A stretch of 64,000 bases of DNA from CBFIGX01 sp965662265 (GCA_965662265.1 CBFIGX010000004.1:62001-126000); one strand, 5' to 3'. Counted from the stretch's first letter, positions 34,971 to 44,575 are shown. Numbers and translations: made by a program. The notes: generated from the sequence alone by a model not told the origin.

Positions 34971-36224
34971 ATGGTAAAGTTAGGACATCACGATATGATA
35001 GTATTCTTGCTTGCGCTAGGCGTAATCATGATAATTGCTCGACTTTTCGCTGAACTATTTAAAACAATAAAACTCCCATCAGTATTGGGAGAAATTGTAG
35101 CTGGGGTTATTCTAGGTCCCTCAATCTTAGGTTATTTTTGGCCCGAGAGTTTCGATTATCTTTTCCCATTTATTGCCAATCCAGAAATTGCTAGCACTAT
35201 TCCAGTGCAATATGCTATGGATGCTATGATTAACGTCTCCGTGATAATGTTACTTTTTGTTGCAGGCATGGAAGTGCAATTACCCTTAGTTATCGAACAA
35301 GGAAAAGTAGCTTTGTCTACTACGTTTTTCTCTATGTTAATTCCTATCGGGGTAGGATATTTAGGTGTTCAGTTTTTACCAGAATTATTTATGGCTAGTA
35401 CTGAAGATGTAGGATTGGTTGGTTTCTTCATTGGAGTAGTATTATCTATTACAGCCTTACCCGTTATTGCTCGTATTCTTATGGATATGAGTTTATTTAA
35501 AACTCGTATTGGAATGACCATTATAGCTTCTGCTATGTTGATAGATTTGTTGGGATGGTTAATATTTTCTGTATTACTTAGTGTTATAGAAGATGGCCCA
35601 AGTGAAACCAGTCTAACACACACTTTAATATCTATTGTAGTATTCGGTGGTTTCATGCTTACTATTGGCTCTCGTCTAATCGATAAGAGTTTACCTTGGG
35701 TTCAGACTAAGTTTTCATGGCCTGGAGGTGTTTTAGCTCTTTCATTCGGCTTATGTTTTCTTGGAGCAGCATTTACTGAGTCTATAGGTATTCACTCTAT
35801 TTTAGGTGCTTTCATTGTAGGTATAGCATTTGGTGATTCTGCAAATATGAGAGACAGAACTAGAGAGATCATTCATCAATTCGTTACTAATGTGTTTGCT
35901 CCAATATTCTTTGTAAGCATTGGTTTGTATGTCAACTTTGTAGATAATTTCAATTTGCCACTTATAGTGTTTTTATTGGTTCTTGCTTATACCAGTAAAA
36001 TTATTGGAGCAAAAATTGGGGCTAGACTAGGAGGCTTGTCTAAAAGAGATTCATGGGCCGTTGGTATTTCTATGAACACACATGGTGTATTAGAAATTAT
36101 TCTTGGATCATTAGCTATGGTTGCCGGCCTTATAAATGAAGAGGTTTTTGTAGCTATAGTAGTCTTAGTAGTTATAAGTATTATTACTTCAGCACCAATG
36201 TTGAAAAGAATTATGAATAAGTAA
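34971..36224 (+). CDS. CPA2 family cation:proton antiporter
   Basis: A 417-residue membrane protein with about 12 hydrophobic segments of the monovalent cation:proton antiporter-2 family (Kef/NapA type). Family patterns include LPSVLGEIVAGVILGPSILGYFWP, the conserved SITALPVIARIL of the unwound helix, LGWLIF and FVSIGLYVNF. There is no C-terminal TrkA-N domain, so it is closer to NhaA-like or GerN-type exchangers than to KefC. A Usp gene three bases upstream suggests joint expression and perhaps regulatory contact. It exchanges Na+ or K+ for H+ at the inner membrane. Confidence 0.9.
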   Translation: MVKLGHHDMIVFLLALGVIMIIARLFAELFKTIKLPSVLGEIVAGVILGPSILGYFWPESFDYLFPFIANPEIASTIPVQYAMDAMINVSVIMLLFVAGMEVQLPLVIEQGKVALSTTFFSMLIPIGVGYLGVQFLPELFMASTEDVGLVGFFIGVVLSITALPVIARILMDMSLFKTRIGMTIIASAMLIDLLGWLIFSVLLSVIEDGPSETSLTHTLISIVVFGGFMLTIGSRLIDKSLPWVQTKFSWPGGVLALSFGLCFLGAAFTESIGIHSILGAFIVGIAFGDSANMRDRTREIIHQFVTNVFAPIFFVSIGLYVNFVDNFNLPLIVFLLVLAYTSKIIGAKIGARLGGLSKRDSWAVGISMNTHGVLEIILGSLAMVAGLINEEVFVAIVVLVVISIITSAPMLKRIMNK

Positions 36225-36284
36225 CATTTTCATTCAGCTTCTTTGAAATAAAAATTAATTTTGCCTGCTTAAACTTAGAGCCAG

Positions 36285-37367
36285 ATGAAAAGTACAGCTT
36301 TAAATCATATTCACGAGTCACTTGGTGCCAAAATGGTTCCCTTTGCTGGATATAATATGCCCGTTCAATATCAAGGAGTAACTGCAGAGCATATTAATGT
36401 TAGAGAAAACGTTGGCGTGTTTGACGTGTCACATATGGGTGAATTTATCATCAGAGGCAAAGGTGCTAAGGATTTAGTTCAAAAAGTTACCTCTAATGAT
36501 GTTTCGAAATTGATAAAGGGTAAGGTGCAGTACTCGTGTTTTCCTAACTTAGATGGAGGAATTGTAGATGATCTGTTAGTCTATAAGTTAGACGAAGAAG
36601 TTTATATGTTGGTTGTCAATGCATCTAATATTGACAAAGACTGGAATTGGATTACTAATCATAACACTGAAAGTGTTGAAATGGTTAATATTTCGGATGA
36701 AACTTCATTGTTAGCCGTCCAAGGACCTCTGTCCGCTAAGGCTTTACAACCTTTAACCAATATGAATATTTCAGAAATGGAGTATTATACATCTATGAGA
36801 GGGAATTTTGCTGGCAAAGAAAATGTGTTGATATCTACAACAGGTTATACTGGTTCTGGCGGGTTTGAGATTTATATAAAAAATGAAGATGTTGAAGATA
36901 TCTGGAATGCTATTTTTAAAGCAGGTAAGGATTATGATATTTGTCCTGTTGGGCTAGCAGCTAGAGATACACTCAGGTTAGAAATGGGCTTTTGTTTGTA
37001 CGGTAATGATATTAGCGATTTCACTTCACCACTTGAAGCAGGTTTGGGATGGATTACCAAGTTTACCAATAATTTTGTGAATTCTGATTTCTTAGCTAAG
37101 CAAAAAAATCAAGGTGTACAACGTAAGTTAGTTGGCTTCGAACTCATTGATAGAGGTGTTCCTAGACAAGGCTATAATGTATTAAATACCAATGGAGAAG
37201 TGGTTGGTCAAGTAACATCAGGAACTATGTCTCCTAGTTTAAAGAAAGCTATAGGTCTTGCTTATGTGCCTATAGAAATGAAGGATCCAGGGACAGAATT
37301 GTTCGTTGCTGTTAGAAAAAAACAATTAATGGCAAAAGTGGTTACACTACCATTTTATAAAGCTTAG
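36285..37367 (+). CDS. gcvT: Glycine cleavage system T protein (aminomethyltransferase)
   Basis: A 360-residue enzyme that transfers the aminomethyl carbon from lipoyl-H protein to tetrahydrofolate. Family patterns: MVPFAGYNMPVQYQGVTAEH, GVFDVSHMGEF, YSCFPNLDGGIVDDLLVYK, the Asp-containing GLAARDTLRLEMGFCLYGND, and GEVVGQVTSGTMSPSLKKAIGLAYV at the C-terminal domain. A TAATTTTG box (36256-36263) precedes it. gcvH and gcvP are not in this window. Confidence 0.96.
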   Translation: MKSTALNHIHESLGAKMVPFAGYNMPVQYQGVTAEHINVRENVGVFDVSHMGEFIIRGKGAKDLVQKVTSNDVSKLIKGKVQYSCFPNLDGGIVDDLLVYKLDEEVYMLVVNASNIDKDWNWITNHNTESVEMVNISDETSLLAVQGPLSAKALQPLTNMNISEMEYYTSMRGNFAGKENVLISTTGYTGSGGFEIYIKNEDVEDIWNAIFKAGKDYDICPVGLAARDTLRLEMGFCLYGNDISDFTSPLEAGLGWITKFTNNFVNSDFLAKQKNQGVQRKLVGFELIDRGVPRQGYNVLNTNGEVVGQVTSGTMSPSLKKAIGLAYVPIEMKDPGTELFVAVRKKQLMAKVVTLPFYKA

Positions 37368-37368
37368 T

Positions 37369-38100
37369 ATGGCAAAAAGAAATTTACAAGTATGTCTCAC
37401 ACCGCAACTCTTTGATCTTTATGCAGATCATAAAAGTATTGTGATTGTTGTTGATGTTTTTAGAGCTACTTCATCTATGTGTATAGCTTTTGAAAAAGGG
37501 ATTAAGAAACTGATTCCTGTAAGCACTGTTGAGGAGGCTTTAGAATACAGAAATCATGCTCAGGACTATATTCTTGTTGCTGAAAGAAATGGAAAGCCTG
37601 TAAAGAGTTTTGATTTTGGGAACTCACCACAAGTCTATTTAGATATGGATGTAGTTGGTAAAACTGTGGTAATGACTACCACCAATGGTACAAAATCTAT
37701 CAACATTGCGAAAGATGGTCATGAGGTTGCAATAGGATCGTTTCTGAATTTAGGTGCTATTGCTCAATGGTTAATAAAACAAGACAAAGATGTTATCATT
37801 TTTTGTGCGGGCTGGAAAAATAAATTTAATTTAGAAGATACGCTGTTTTCTGGGGCTTTGTCAAAGGAATTAATTTCTTCAGGCTTATACAGTGAATCAT
37901 GTGATGCAGCTCAAGCTTCAGTTGTATTGTGGGATAAAGCTAAAGATGATTTGTTTGGCTTTTTAGAAGATTCTTCTCACAGAAAACGTTTGGCAAAATT
38001 GAATATAATATCCGATATACATTTTTGCTTACAACTCAACCAGACAAGCAAAATCCCAATACTTAGAGAGGGTGTTCTGGTTGTTAATAATGAATGTTAA
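37369..38100 (+). CDS. ComB-like 2-phosphosulfolactate phosphatase
   Basis: A 243-residue protein of the ComB family (MAKRNLQVCLTPQLFDLYAD, VVDVFRATSSMCIAFEKGIK, TTTNGTKSINIAKDG and FCAGWKNKFNLEDTLFSGAL). In methanogens ComB makes sulfolactate for coenzyme M; bacteria with ComB but no coenzyme M are widespread and its substrate there is not settled. It starts one base after the gcvT stop and overlaps the next gene by seven bases. A link to sulfonate or sulfonolipid metabolism is possible in gliding Bacteroidota but is my inference. Confidence 0.85.
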   Translation: MAKRNLQVCLTPQLFDLYADHKSIVIVVDVFRATSSMCIAFEKGIKKLIPVSTVEEALEYRNHAQDYILVAERNGKPVKSFDFGNSPQVYLDMDVVGKTVVMTTTNGTKSINIAKDGHEVAIGSFLNLGAIAQWLIKQDKDVIIFCAGWKNKFNLEDTLFSGALSKELISSGLYSESCDAAQASVVLWDKAKDDLFGFLEDSSHRKRLAKLNIISDIHFCLQLNQTSKIPILREGVLVVNNEC

Positions 38101-39029
38101 GATATATAAAATATACGCTTCTTATTGTTGGTGTTTTTTATTGTTATTCTTGGGGCTTTCATGCGCACAAAATAATAAATAAACAAGCTGTTTATTCTTT
38201 ACCGTTTCCACTACAAGACTTTTTTTTAGATCATATTATAAAAATTGAAGCCGAAGCTGTCAGAGCTGATAAGAGGAGATATCTTATAAAAGATGAGGCT
38301 TGTAGACACTATATTGATTTGGATCTTTTTGGTTCTTCGCCTTTAGACTCTATTCCTGCATCTTGGGCTTTAGCAAAAGAAAAGTATGGTGAGGACACTC
38401 TTAAGGAGCGTGGTATTTTACCTTGGGTTATTTATTGGGAATATACCAAATTAGTATGGGCAATGGATAGTGGTACAATTCAGGATGTCATTTTAATTGC
38501 TTCTGACCTTGGGCATTACGTTGCGGATGCATGTGTTCCTCTTCATACGACACACAATTATAATGGCCAACATACTAATCAAAAAGGTATTCATGCACTT
38601 TGGGAAAGTCGAATTCCTGAGTCATTCTCTAAGAATTATAATTTTTATTTAGGAAAAGCCGTATATTTGGAAGACCCTAGAATTTATGCTTGGCAATTAA
38701 TTAATGAGAGTCATTCTTTGGTAGACTCTGTACTAATGATGGAAGCTGCTTTAACGAGTAAGTTTTTAAAAGAAAAAAAGTATAGATTTTCAAATAAAAA
38801 TGGAAAAAATAAAGCTGACTACTCAACAGAATTTATTGGTGCTTATAATGTTATCCTTTACGGTATGGTGGAGCGGAGGTTACAAAGAGCAATACTTTCT
38901 TTAAGTTCTTTTTGGTATAGCGCTTGGGTAGACGCTGGACAACCTAACTTAAAAGAAAATAATGATAGGTGGGAAATATCAAATCAAAAACATGAAGTGA
39001 AAATAATACCTAAGCGTATTCATGAATAG
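38094..39029 (+). CDS. Zinc-dependent phospholipase C / S1-P1 nuclease-like protein
   Basis: A 311-residue exported protein with a short N-terminal signal (MLRYIKYTLLIVGVFYCYS). The mature part starts WGFHAHKIINKQAV and has many His and Asp residues in family-like positions: ACRHYIDLDLFG, SDLGHYVADACVPLHTTHNYNGQ, IHALWESRIP. These are the metal ligands of the zinc-dependent phospholipase C / S1-P1 nuclease fold. Its substrate, phospholipid or nucleic acid, cannot be told. It overlaps comB by seven bases and the next gene by eight. Confidence 0.85.
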   Translation: MLRYIKYTLLIVGVFYCYSWGFHAHKIINKQAVYSLPFPLQDFFLDHIIKIEAEAVRADKRRYLIKDEACRHYIDLDLFGSSPLDSIPASWALAKEKYGEDTLKERGILPWVIYWEYTKLVWAMDSGTIQDVILIASDLGHYVADACVPLHTTHNYNGQHTNQKGIHALWESRIPESFSKNYNFYLGKAVYLEDPRIYAWQLINESHSLVDSVLMMEAALTSKFLKEKKYRFSNKNGKNKADYSTEFIGAYNVILYGMVERRLQRAILSLSSFWYSAWVDAGQPNLKENNDRWEISNQKHEVKIIPKRIHE

Positions 39030-39606
39030 CATAAAGCGTTATAAAAAACATATAACTAAGGAAGAAATTAGTGAGCTGGAAATTGGGAAATTTGATGGTC
39101 ATATTCATATTGTCGACACTCCATCTGATCTTGAACGTGCCTGCGATTATCTTAGTAAATGTACTGTAATAGGAATTGATACTGAAACTAAACCCACATT
39201 CAAAAAAGGTGTTATTAACCGCGTCGCTCTACTACAAATGTCTAGTGACGATCAAGCATTTATAATTAGATTAAAAAAAGTCCCTATTAGCGATCAACTT
39301 CTTAAAATTTTTAAATCTCAAGATATTATAAAGGTAGGTATTGCTATAAAAGATGATTTAAAAGATTTAAAAAAACTTCGACCTTTTGAAGAGAAGAATG
39401 TTGTAGATTTAAATTTAATGGCGCCAAATTTAGGATTTGAAAGTATTGGTGCTAAAAAGCTCACAGCATTAGTTCTTGGTTTTAGGATTTCTAAAAGACA
39501 ACAAGTTTCTAATTGGGAACTTGAGGAATTGAGTCAATCCCAGTTAGATTATGCTGCTACAGATGCATGGATATGCAGGGAAATTTATTTAAAGCTCATT
39601 GAGTAA
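39022..39606 (+). CDS. 3'-5' exonuclease (RNase D-like, DEDDy)
   Basis: A 194-residue single-domain exonuclease. Asp53 and Glu55 in IGIDTETKPTF form the DEDD motif I, IKVGIAIKDDLKDLKKL motif II, and YAATDAWICREIY motif III with the Tyr of the DEDDy type. No HRDC domains are present, so it is related to RNase D and the WRN exonuclease, not a full RNase D. It acts on RNA or DNA 3' ends in the cytoplasm. The 3' end overlaps the convergent methyltransferase gene by 18 bases. Confidence 0.88.
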   Translation: MNSIKRYKKHITKEEISELEIGKFDGHIHIVDTPSDLERACDYLSKCTVIGIDTETKPTFKKGVINRVALLQMSSDDQAFIIRLKKVPISDQLLKIFKSQDIIKVGIAIKDDLKDLKKLRPFEEKNVVDLNLMAPNLGFESIGAKKLTALVLGFRISKRQQVSNWELEELSQSQLDYAATDAWICREIYLKLIE

Positions 39607-40758
39607 ATCCTCTAATTCTTGACGCTCTACACCAAAAGCAATTTTCAATTGCTCTATCTCTTTGTTTAGTATATTTTTATTGACAGTTTGAGTATGCTTT
39701 TTACCAATTAACATAATGTTTTTGCGTGTATGCTCATTAGAAATAAATTCAAATGCTTTTGTATGATAACCTTCACGCTCCATAAGTAAGGATCTAATTG
39801 AGTCAGTAACCATTTCTGCTTGCCTTTCTTTAAAAATGCCGTGCTTTGTTATACAATTAAATTGAGTAGTGCTATTCATATCTTTTCTTACCTGCTTGTG
39901 GCAACATGGTGCACATACAATTAATCTTGCATTAGAGTTGATTCCTTTTTGTATTGCTACATCTGTAGCAGTGTCACATGCATGTAATGCAATGATAATG
40001 TCTATATCTTTAGGTTTTAAGTCACTTATATCTTTTGATGAGAAATATAAATTTTCATATTTACATTTCTCTTTGATGTTATTACATAGGTTAACAAGTG
40101 TGTGTCTTAGTTCAACACCAGTAATAGTTACATTTAAATTTAGTTTATGGGTCAAATAGTCGTAAAGTGCAAAGGTAAGATACCCTTTACCAGAGCCCAC
40201 ATCAACGATATTTATTTTTTTTGGAAAATCAATTTTTTCAAACCAATGCCCCACAAGTTCTATATATCTATTTATTTGTCTAAACTTATCCTGTTGTTTG
40301 TCTTTTATCCTACCACTTGAATCTGTTATTCCTAATTCTTTTAAATATATACTCCCTGAGCTTGAGATAAACTCTTTTTTCTTTTTATTATGTTCTAAGC
40401 TTGATGCAAGCGATTTGAGTTTTTTACGAAATATTTTCGCCGTTTGTTTTTTACTTGCAAGCAGCTGAATTTCTTCTTCCTCGGTCTTAAGTAATGCTTG
40501 TAAAAAAGAGGTTCCTAATAGCTTGTTTATTATTATGAAAGCATCTTCTTGGTTGTAATTTTTCACTTCATCTTTGTCATTATAATGGTATGTAAAAGAC
40601 AATCGATGTTTTCCTTTTATGAGAACTGGAGCAATAAAAATGTTTTTAAGGTTATTTTCAACCTTATATGTTTTACTCAAAGAGATTTTTACAAGCTTTT
40701 GAGTGCTTATACTTTGTTTCAATAAGTTTAGAAATTCTAGAAATGTATTATTATTCAT
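39589..40758 (-). CDS. METTL25-like SAM-dependent methyltransferase
   Basis: A 389-residue class I methyltransferase of the Methyltransf_32 type (METTL25/RRNAD1-like in eukaryotes). The SAM motif is NIVDVGSGKGYLTFALYDYL (about residues 189-208), followed by TGVELRHTLV, DIIIALHACDTATDVAIQKG and CAPCCHKQVRKDM with several cysteines. The N-terminal 180 residues have no recognisable domain. I place the start at the ATG at 40758; the frame extends to a TTG at 40764. A TATCTTTG box (40769-40762) lies immediately ahead, so the message may be almost leaderless. The substrate is unknown. Confidence 0.82.
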   Translation of the reverse strand: MNNNTFLEFLNLLKQSISTQKLVKISLSKTYKVENNLKNIFIAPVLIKGKHRLSFTYHYNDKDEVKNYNQEDAFIIINKLLGTSFLQALLKTEEEEIQLLASKKQTAKIFRKKLKSLASSLEHNKKKKEFISSSGSIYLKELGITDSSGRIKDKQQDKFRQINRYIELVGHWFEKIDFPKKINIVDVGSGKGYLTFALYDYLTHKLNLNVTITGVELRHTLVNLCNNIKEKCKYENLYFSSKDISDLKPKDIDIIIALHACDTATDVAIQKGINSNARLIVCAPCCHKQVRKDMNSTTQFNCITKHGIFKERQAEMVTDSIRSLLMEREGYHTKAFEFISNEHTRKNIMLIGKKHTQTVNKNILNKEIEQLKIAFGVERQELEDLLNEL

Positions 40759-40838
40759 GCTCAAAGATACATATTCAATTTCTCCCCAAAAAATAGTGTT
40801 AATATGCCTTTTTAATTGAAAATAGTTGCTAAACTTAA

Positions 40839-40856
40839 ATACATTAGTAAATGTAT
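40839..40856. promoter_or_regulatory. Inverted repeat upstream of the CSDAGFC outer membrane protein gene
   Basis: ATACATT and AATGTAT are exact reverse complements separated by AGTA, about 31 bases ahead of the ATG at 40888. It could be an operator; no binding protein can be named. Confidence 0.3.
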
Positions 40857-40887
40857 ATTGACAATTATATTTAATAGATTTTGATTT

Positions 40888-41799
40888 ATGACCGCATTGA
40901 ATAAGAGTATGTTATTAATAATCATTGCTTTGCTTAGTAATTCAATTTATGGCCAAGGCTGTAGTGACGCAGGTTTTTGTACTGTTAATACGTTTATGCC
41001 AAATGCGATAGACTCAACAACCAATTTTAAACACCAACTTAAAGTAGATGTCTTTTACGGCCAGGCAGATAAACAGATTATGGTATATGGAAATTCTGTC
41101 ATATACAGTTCTCAGTTAAATTACAAGATGGGTGTTGAAGTTAAATTAAATAGTATAACTCAAACAGGTAATGGTATTTCTAAATCAGGTCTATCAGATA
41201 TTTTCTTAACGACAAATTTCGGAATACATCAAAATTTGAAACTTACTTTAGGTGGTAAATTTCCTTTGTCCGATGCTAACAAATCACATAATCATCTCCC
41301 ATTACCAATGGATTATCAAAGTAGCTTAGGAACCTTTGATTTAATTGCAGGACTTTCTTATACTTACCAAAAACTCCAGGCTGTTATTGCCATACAACAA
41401 CCTATTAGTCAAAACAATAATCAATTTATATCTTCAGACATTGATGAAGAATCTGTGTTAAGTTCATTTCAATCTACAAAAAACTATATGCGCAGTAATG
41501 ATATACTTCTTAGAGTGTCTTATCCAGTTCTATTAAATTCAAAAATAAAATTAACGCCAAGTTTGTTACCTATTTATCATTTAACTAACGATCGTTACCG
41601 AGATCAAAATAATAATGAATATGAAATTAAAGACTCTAAAGGATTGACCTTAAACACCAACTTGCATATCGATTACATCATCAATCAAACTCAAAGTATA
41701 TTCTTTAATGTCGCTGTTCCAATTTTGATTCGAGAATCACGTCCTGATGGTCTTACACGTAGTTTCGTTTTAAGTTTAGCTTATGGCCTTAAATTCTAG
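40888..41799 (+). CDS. Outer membrane beta-barrel-like protein with N-terminal CSDAGFC motif
   Basis: A 303-residue exported protein: signal peptide MTALNKSMLLIIIALLSNSIYG, then QGCSDAGFCTVNTFMP with two cysteines, then alternating strands (HQLKVDVFYGQADKQIMVYG, GVEVKLNSI, NLKLTLGGKFPL, ILLRVSYPVLL) and a C-terminal FVLSLAYGLKF that ends in an aromatic residue, as in outer membrane barrels. It resembles conserved Bacteroidota proteins of unknown role that are frequently near metal-related TonB receptors. The nearby TonB receptor, DtxR and ZIP genes suggest a function in metal handling; this is inference. Confidence 0.7.
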   Translation: MTALNKSMLLIIIALLSNSIYGQGCSDAGFCTVNTFMPNAIDSTTNFKHQLKVDVFYGQADKQIMVYGNSVIYSSQLNYKMGVEVKLNSITQTGNGISKSGLSDIFLTTNFGIHQNLKLTLGGKFPLSDANKSHNHLPLPMDYQSSLGTFDLIAGLSYTYQKLQAVIAIQQPISQNNNQFISSDIDEESVLSSFQSTKNYMRSNDILLRVSYPVLLNSKIKLTPSLLPIYHLTNDRYRDQNNNEYEIKDSKGLTLNTNLHIDYIINQTQSIFFNVAVPILIRESRPDGLTRSFVLSLAYGLKF

Positions 41800-41843
41800 A
41801 TATCTACTATCCTTCTGAAATTTAACAGTTTTTATTATTCTTT

Positions 41844-42260
41844 TTAAATAAACCTATGCCTATGTGTTTTATAACTCGAGGGGCACGTTTTTGGACGCGA
41901 TGAAATAAAATGACGATTCTTTGCTATTGAACTATAAATAGCATCCTTAACAACTCTTGGGCATATTTTGAATACGAAATTAATATAGTAGGGCCAACCG
42001 TTTAGAAGTTCCAAAACTTGCTCTACACCTTTTGATTTTTGATACACTATTTCATTTTTTATTACTGTAAAAGAATCATTGTAGCTGATTTTTGAGTTGA
42101 CTTTTTGTAACAGTTCGGATGCGCTTTTAGAATTTAAAGCACAGAATTGTATTTTTTCATACTTGTCATATTTTAGAACAAATTTTATAGCACCTGAGCA
42201 CAAGCCACACTCTGCGTCAAATAAAATTACGGTCTTGAAATTACTGATAGTAGAATGCAT
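41844..42260 (-). CDS. DCC family thiol-disulfide oxidoreductase-like protein
   Basis: A 138-residue protein of the DUF393/DCC family, with the family Cys pair in FDAECGLCSGAIKFVLKYD (Asp-x-x-Cys-x-x-Cys near residues 16-21). These proteins resemble thioredoxins, and a redox role is presumed. It is downstream of the TonB receptor gene on the same strand (about 85 bases), so it may be in the same metal regulon. The C-terminus HRHRFI is basic. Confidence 0.85.
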   Translation of the reverse strand: MHSTISNFKTVILFDAECGLCSGAIKFVLKYDKYEKIQFCALNSKSASELLQKVNSKISYNDSFTVIKNEIVYQKSKGVEQVLELLNGWPYYINFVFKICPRVVKDAIYSSIAKNRHFISSRPKTCPSSYKTHRHRFI

Positions 42261-42345
42261 AAGTTTTAATATGTGCTATGTTTATGAAAATAGCTAAATG
42301 GTATCATTGTATTTTTATTGAAATATAGCTTAAATTAACCTTTTT

Positions 42346-44553
42346 CTAGCCTATAACCCAACATAAGCCAACTATAAACCTTCTACCACGAGTAGGGGCA
42401 TATACATAAGCTGTATCGAAGTTAGGGCTAAATCCAGCTTCCCAGCTTCCATTTATATCAGAGCCTGCTGTAGGATCAATTAATGGACTTTCTTGCTTNN
42501 NNNNNNNNNNNNNNNNNNNNNNNNNNNNNNNNNNNNTAGATTTAGAAATATCTTTTTGAATTTTAACATCTTGAATAGTATACCAAGGTGAGGTTTCAGC
42601 TCTGTTAAATTTTTCTTCGTAACTCGGTAATTTCATCGAACCAATAATTCGACCTGTATAGTCAATTTTTAAACCGTAATTTGGCCATTGGTAGCCCAGC
42701 GAAAATACTCCAGAAAATTCTGGGACAAATAGTTCATCATCAGGATTGCTATTATTTACTGAATAAACATCTAGGTAAGTACCGCCAAAAGAAATGCTTA
42801 ACGGTCTTTTAAAATTTTGATTGATTTGGAAGGACATTCCTTTAGAAATAGAATATCCCTCAAGATTATTATAGTAAATAAATGAAGGATCACTGTCATA
42901 GTCAGGAACTATTTTATTATTGAAATGAGTGTAAAATAAATCGAAATCGATACTAGTATTGTGGCCGCGAGTATTAAACCAATGGTTAATATTTAGATTA
43001 ATATTAGTAGACTCTTCAGGTTGAAGTGCTTCATTAATTATAACTTCTCTAGACCCAGTTAAGGCTGCATGATCTTCGGTAAACAAATGAACAACTCTAA
43101 AACCCGTTCCGGTATTTAGTCGTATGTTAAGATTATCTTTAACGGACCATTTTAAATTAAATCTTGGTGCAAGTATTGAGCCATGGTCTTTATGTTCATC
43201 CCAACGCATCCCAATAAGTACATTCCACCGATCTGTAATTGTAATTTCGTTTTGAATAAAAGCACCGGGGATCCAACTTTTTTCGGCACTATTTGTTGCA
43301 GGGGTATTATCATTGTATTGATCATATTTTAAAGCTAAACCACTAGTTATCTGATGCTTTAACCCAATATTCTTATGCCATACTAACTGATTGAAGAAAG
43401 TGTTTTGTCTTGCTTTATAGTGCGAAGCACCATAGTAACTATCTTGATCATGATAATTATATGAAAATTGATATTGTATGTCTTCATTGCCATCAAATGC
43501 ATATTTAGAACTTATCTCCCACCTGTGTGTGAATATCGACTCCCCATATATGGAATCCGATCCTCTAAAATCTTCTGTCCAATTTTTCACACCCCCAAAT
43601 CGATCTTCATGATAGTATTTCATACTCAGGTCAAAGTCTTTTTCGCTTTTTCTGTGAAAGTTCCATTTGTTAAAAATTGAAGCCCTTTGACTGAGTACTT
43701 CATCTGAAAAACCATCATTATTATCGTCAAGAAATTGATTCATTTCAAAAATATTAGCACTCAATAACATATCAGTATTCTGCCATTTAGGACTCCATGA
43801 AATATCTAGATTTTTTTCTAAATCAGAGCTTATAAATGTGGCCACTTCCAATTTGTCGATGTCAGATGCGTTTTTAGTAATTACATTAATAACGCCGGCT
43901 ACTGCTTCAGTTCCATAAAGTGTTGAGCTAGGTCCTTTTATAATTTCTATTTGCTTTATAAGTGATGTTGGTATGCCATTTAGTCCGTAAACTGTAGAGA
44001 GTGAACTCATAATAGGCATTCCATCAATTAATACAAGAGAGTAGGGCCCTTCCATACCATTAATGTGTATATCAGAAGTTCCACAGACACCACAGTTTAT
44101 TTTTTTTTGAACACCATTAACGTTCTCAATTATTTCCATTATGTTATTACTAGGCGTCTTTTGTAATAAAGTTTTGGAGATAACTTCAACCTTAACTGGA
44201 GATGATTTAATGAACGTCTCCTTTAATGTTCCAGTCACAACAACTTGGTCTAGATTTAAGTGATTTTTTGCTAGTACAACATTTAAAATCATTGACTCAT
44301 TAGCCTTAACTTTGATTTTCTTTTGGTAACTATGATATCCTAAAGCTGATACATTTAGAACATATTCGCCAGGATTTAATGGTATTTTATAAAAACCATC
44401 TATATCACTTGATGTACCATTTTTATTTGACTCTAGATATATATTAGCAAAAGGAATAGCCTCATCTTTTGAGCTAATCATACCACTAATCGATGTTTGA
44501 CCTAATACGTTTATATGTACTAGTAGTATGAGTGTTAAGGTAATTTTATTCAT
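42346..44553 (-). CDS. TonB-dependent receptor, probably for a metal or metal complex
   Basis: A receptor of about 735 residues (13 residues unreadable because of an N run at 42499-42536; the frame is open on both sides). Signal peptide MNKITLTLILLVHINVLGQ, a carboxypeptidase-regulatory-like domain (20-95), the TonB plug (about 105-240, with DQVVVTGT and INCGVCGTSDIHINGMEG containing C154 and C157), and a 22-strand barrel. The ATG at 44553 is preferred to the TTG at 44556. It faces a DtxR gene across a 107-base gap that holds a palindrome, so it is probably metal-repressed. Confidence 0.9.
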   Translation of the reverse strand: MNKITLTLILLVHINVLGQTSISGMISSKDEAIPFANIYLESNKNGTSSDIDGFYKIPLNPGEYVLNVSALGYHSYQKKIKVKANESMILNVVLAKNHLNLDQVVVTGTLKETFIKSSPVKVEVISKTLLQKTPSNNIMEIIENVNGVQKKINCGVCGTSDIHINGMEGPYSLVLIDGMPIMSSLSTVYGLNGIPTSLIKQIEIIKGPSSTLYGTEAVAGVINVITKNASDIDKLEVATFISSDLEKNLDISWSPKWQNTDMLLSANIFEMNQFLDDNNDGFSDEVLSQRASIFNKWNFHRKSEKDFDLSMKYYHEDRFGGVKNWTEDFRGSDSIYGESIFTHRWEISSKYAFDGNEDIQYQFSYNYHDQDSYYGASHYKARQNTFFNQLVWHKNIGLKHQITSGLALKYDQYNDNTPATNSAEKSWIPGAFIQNEITITDRWNVLIGMRWDEHKDHGSILAPRFNLKWSVKDNLNIRLNTGTGFRVVHLFTEDHAALTGSREVIINEALQPEESTNINLNINHWFNTRGHNTSIDFDLFYTHFNNKIVPDYDSDPSFIYYNNLEGYSISKGMSFQINQNFKRPLSISFGGTYLDVYSVNNSNPDDELFVPEFSGVFSLGYQWPNYGLKIDYTGRIIGSMKLPSYEEKFNRAETSPWYTIQDVKIQKDISKSXXXXXXXXXXXXXKQESPLIDPTAGSDINGSWEAGFSPNFDTAYVYAPTRGRRFIVGLCWVIG
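42499..42536. other. Assembly gap (38 N)
   Basis: A run of N inside the 3' part of the TonB receptor gene. The reading frame is consistent on both sides, but the gap length may be an estimate. Confidence 1.
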
Positions 44554-44575
44554 CAAAATTATTTGTAATTCGATG

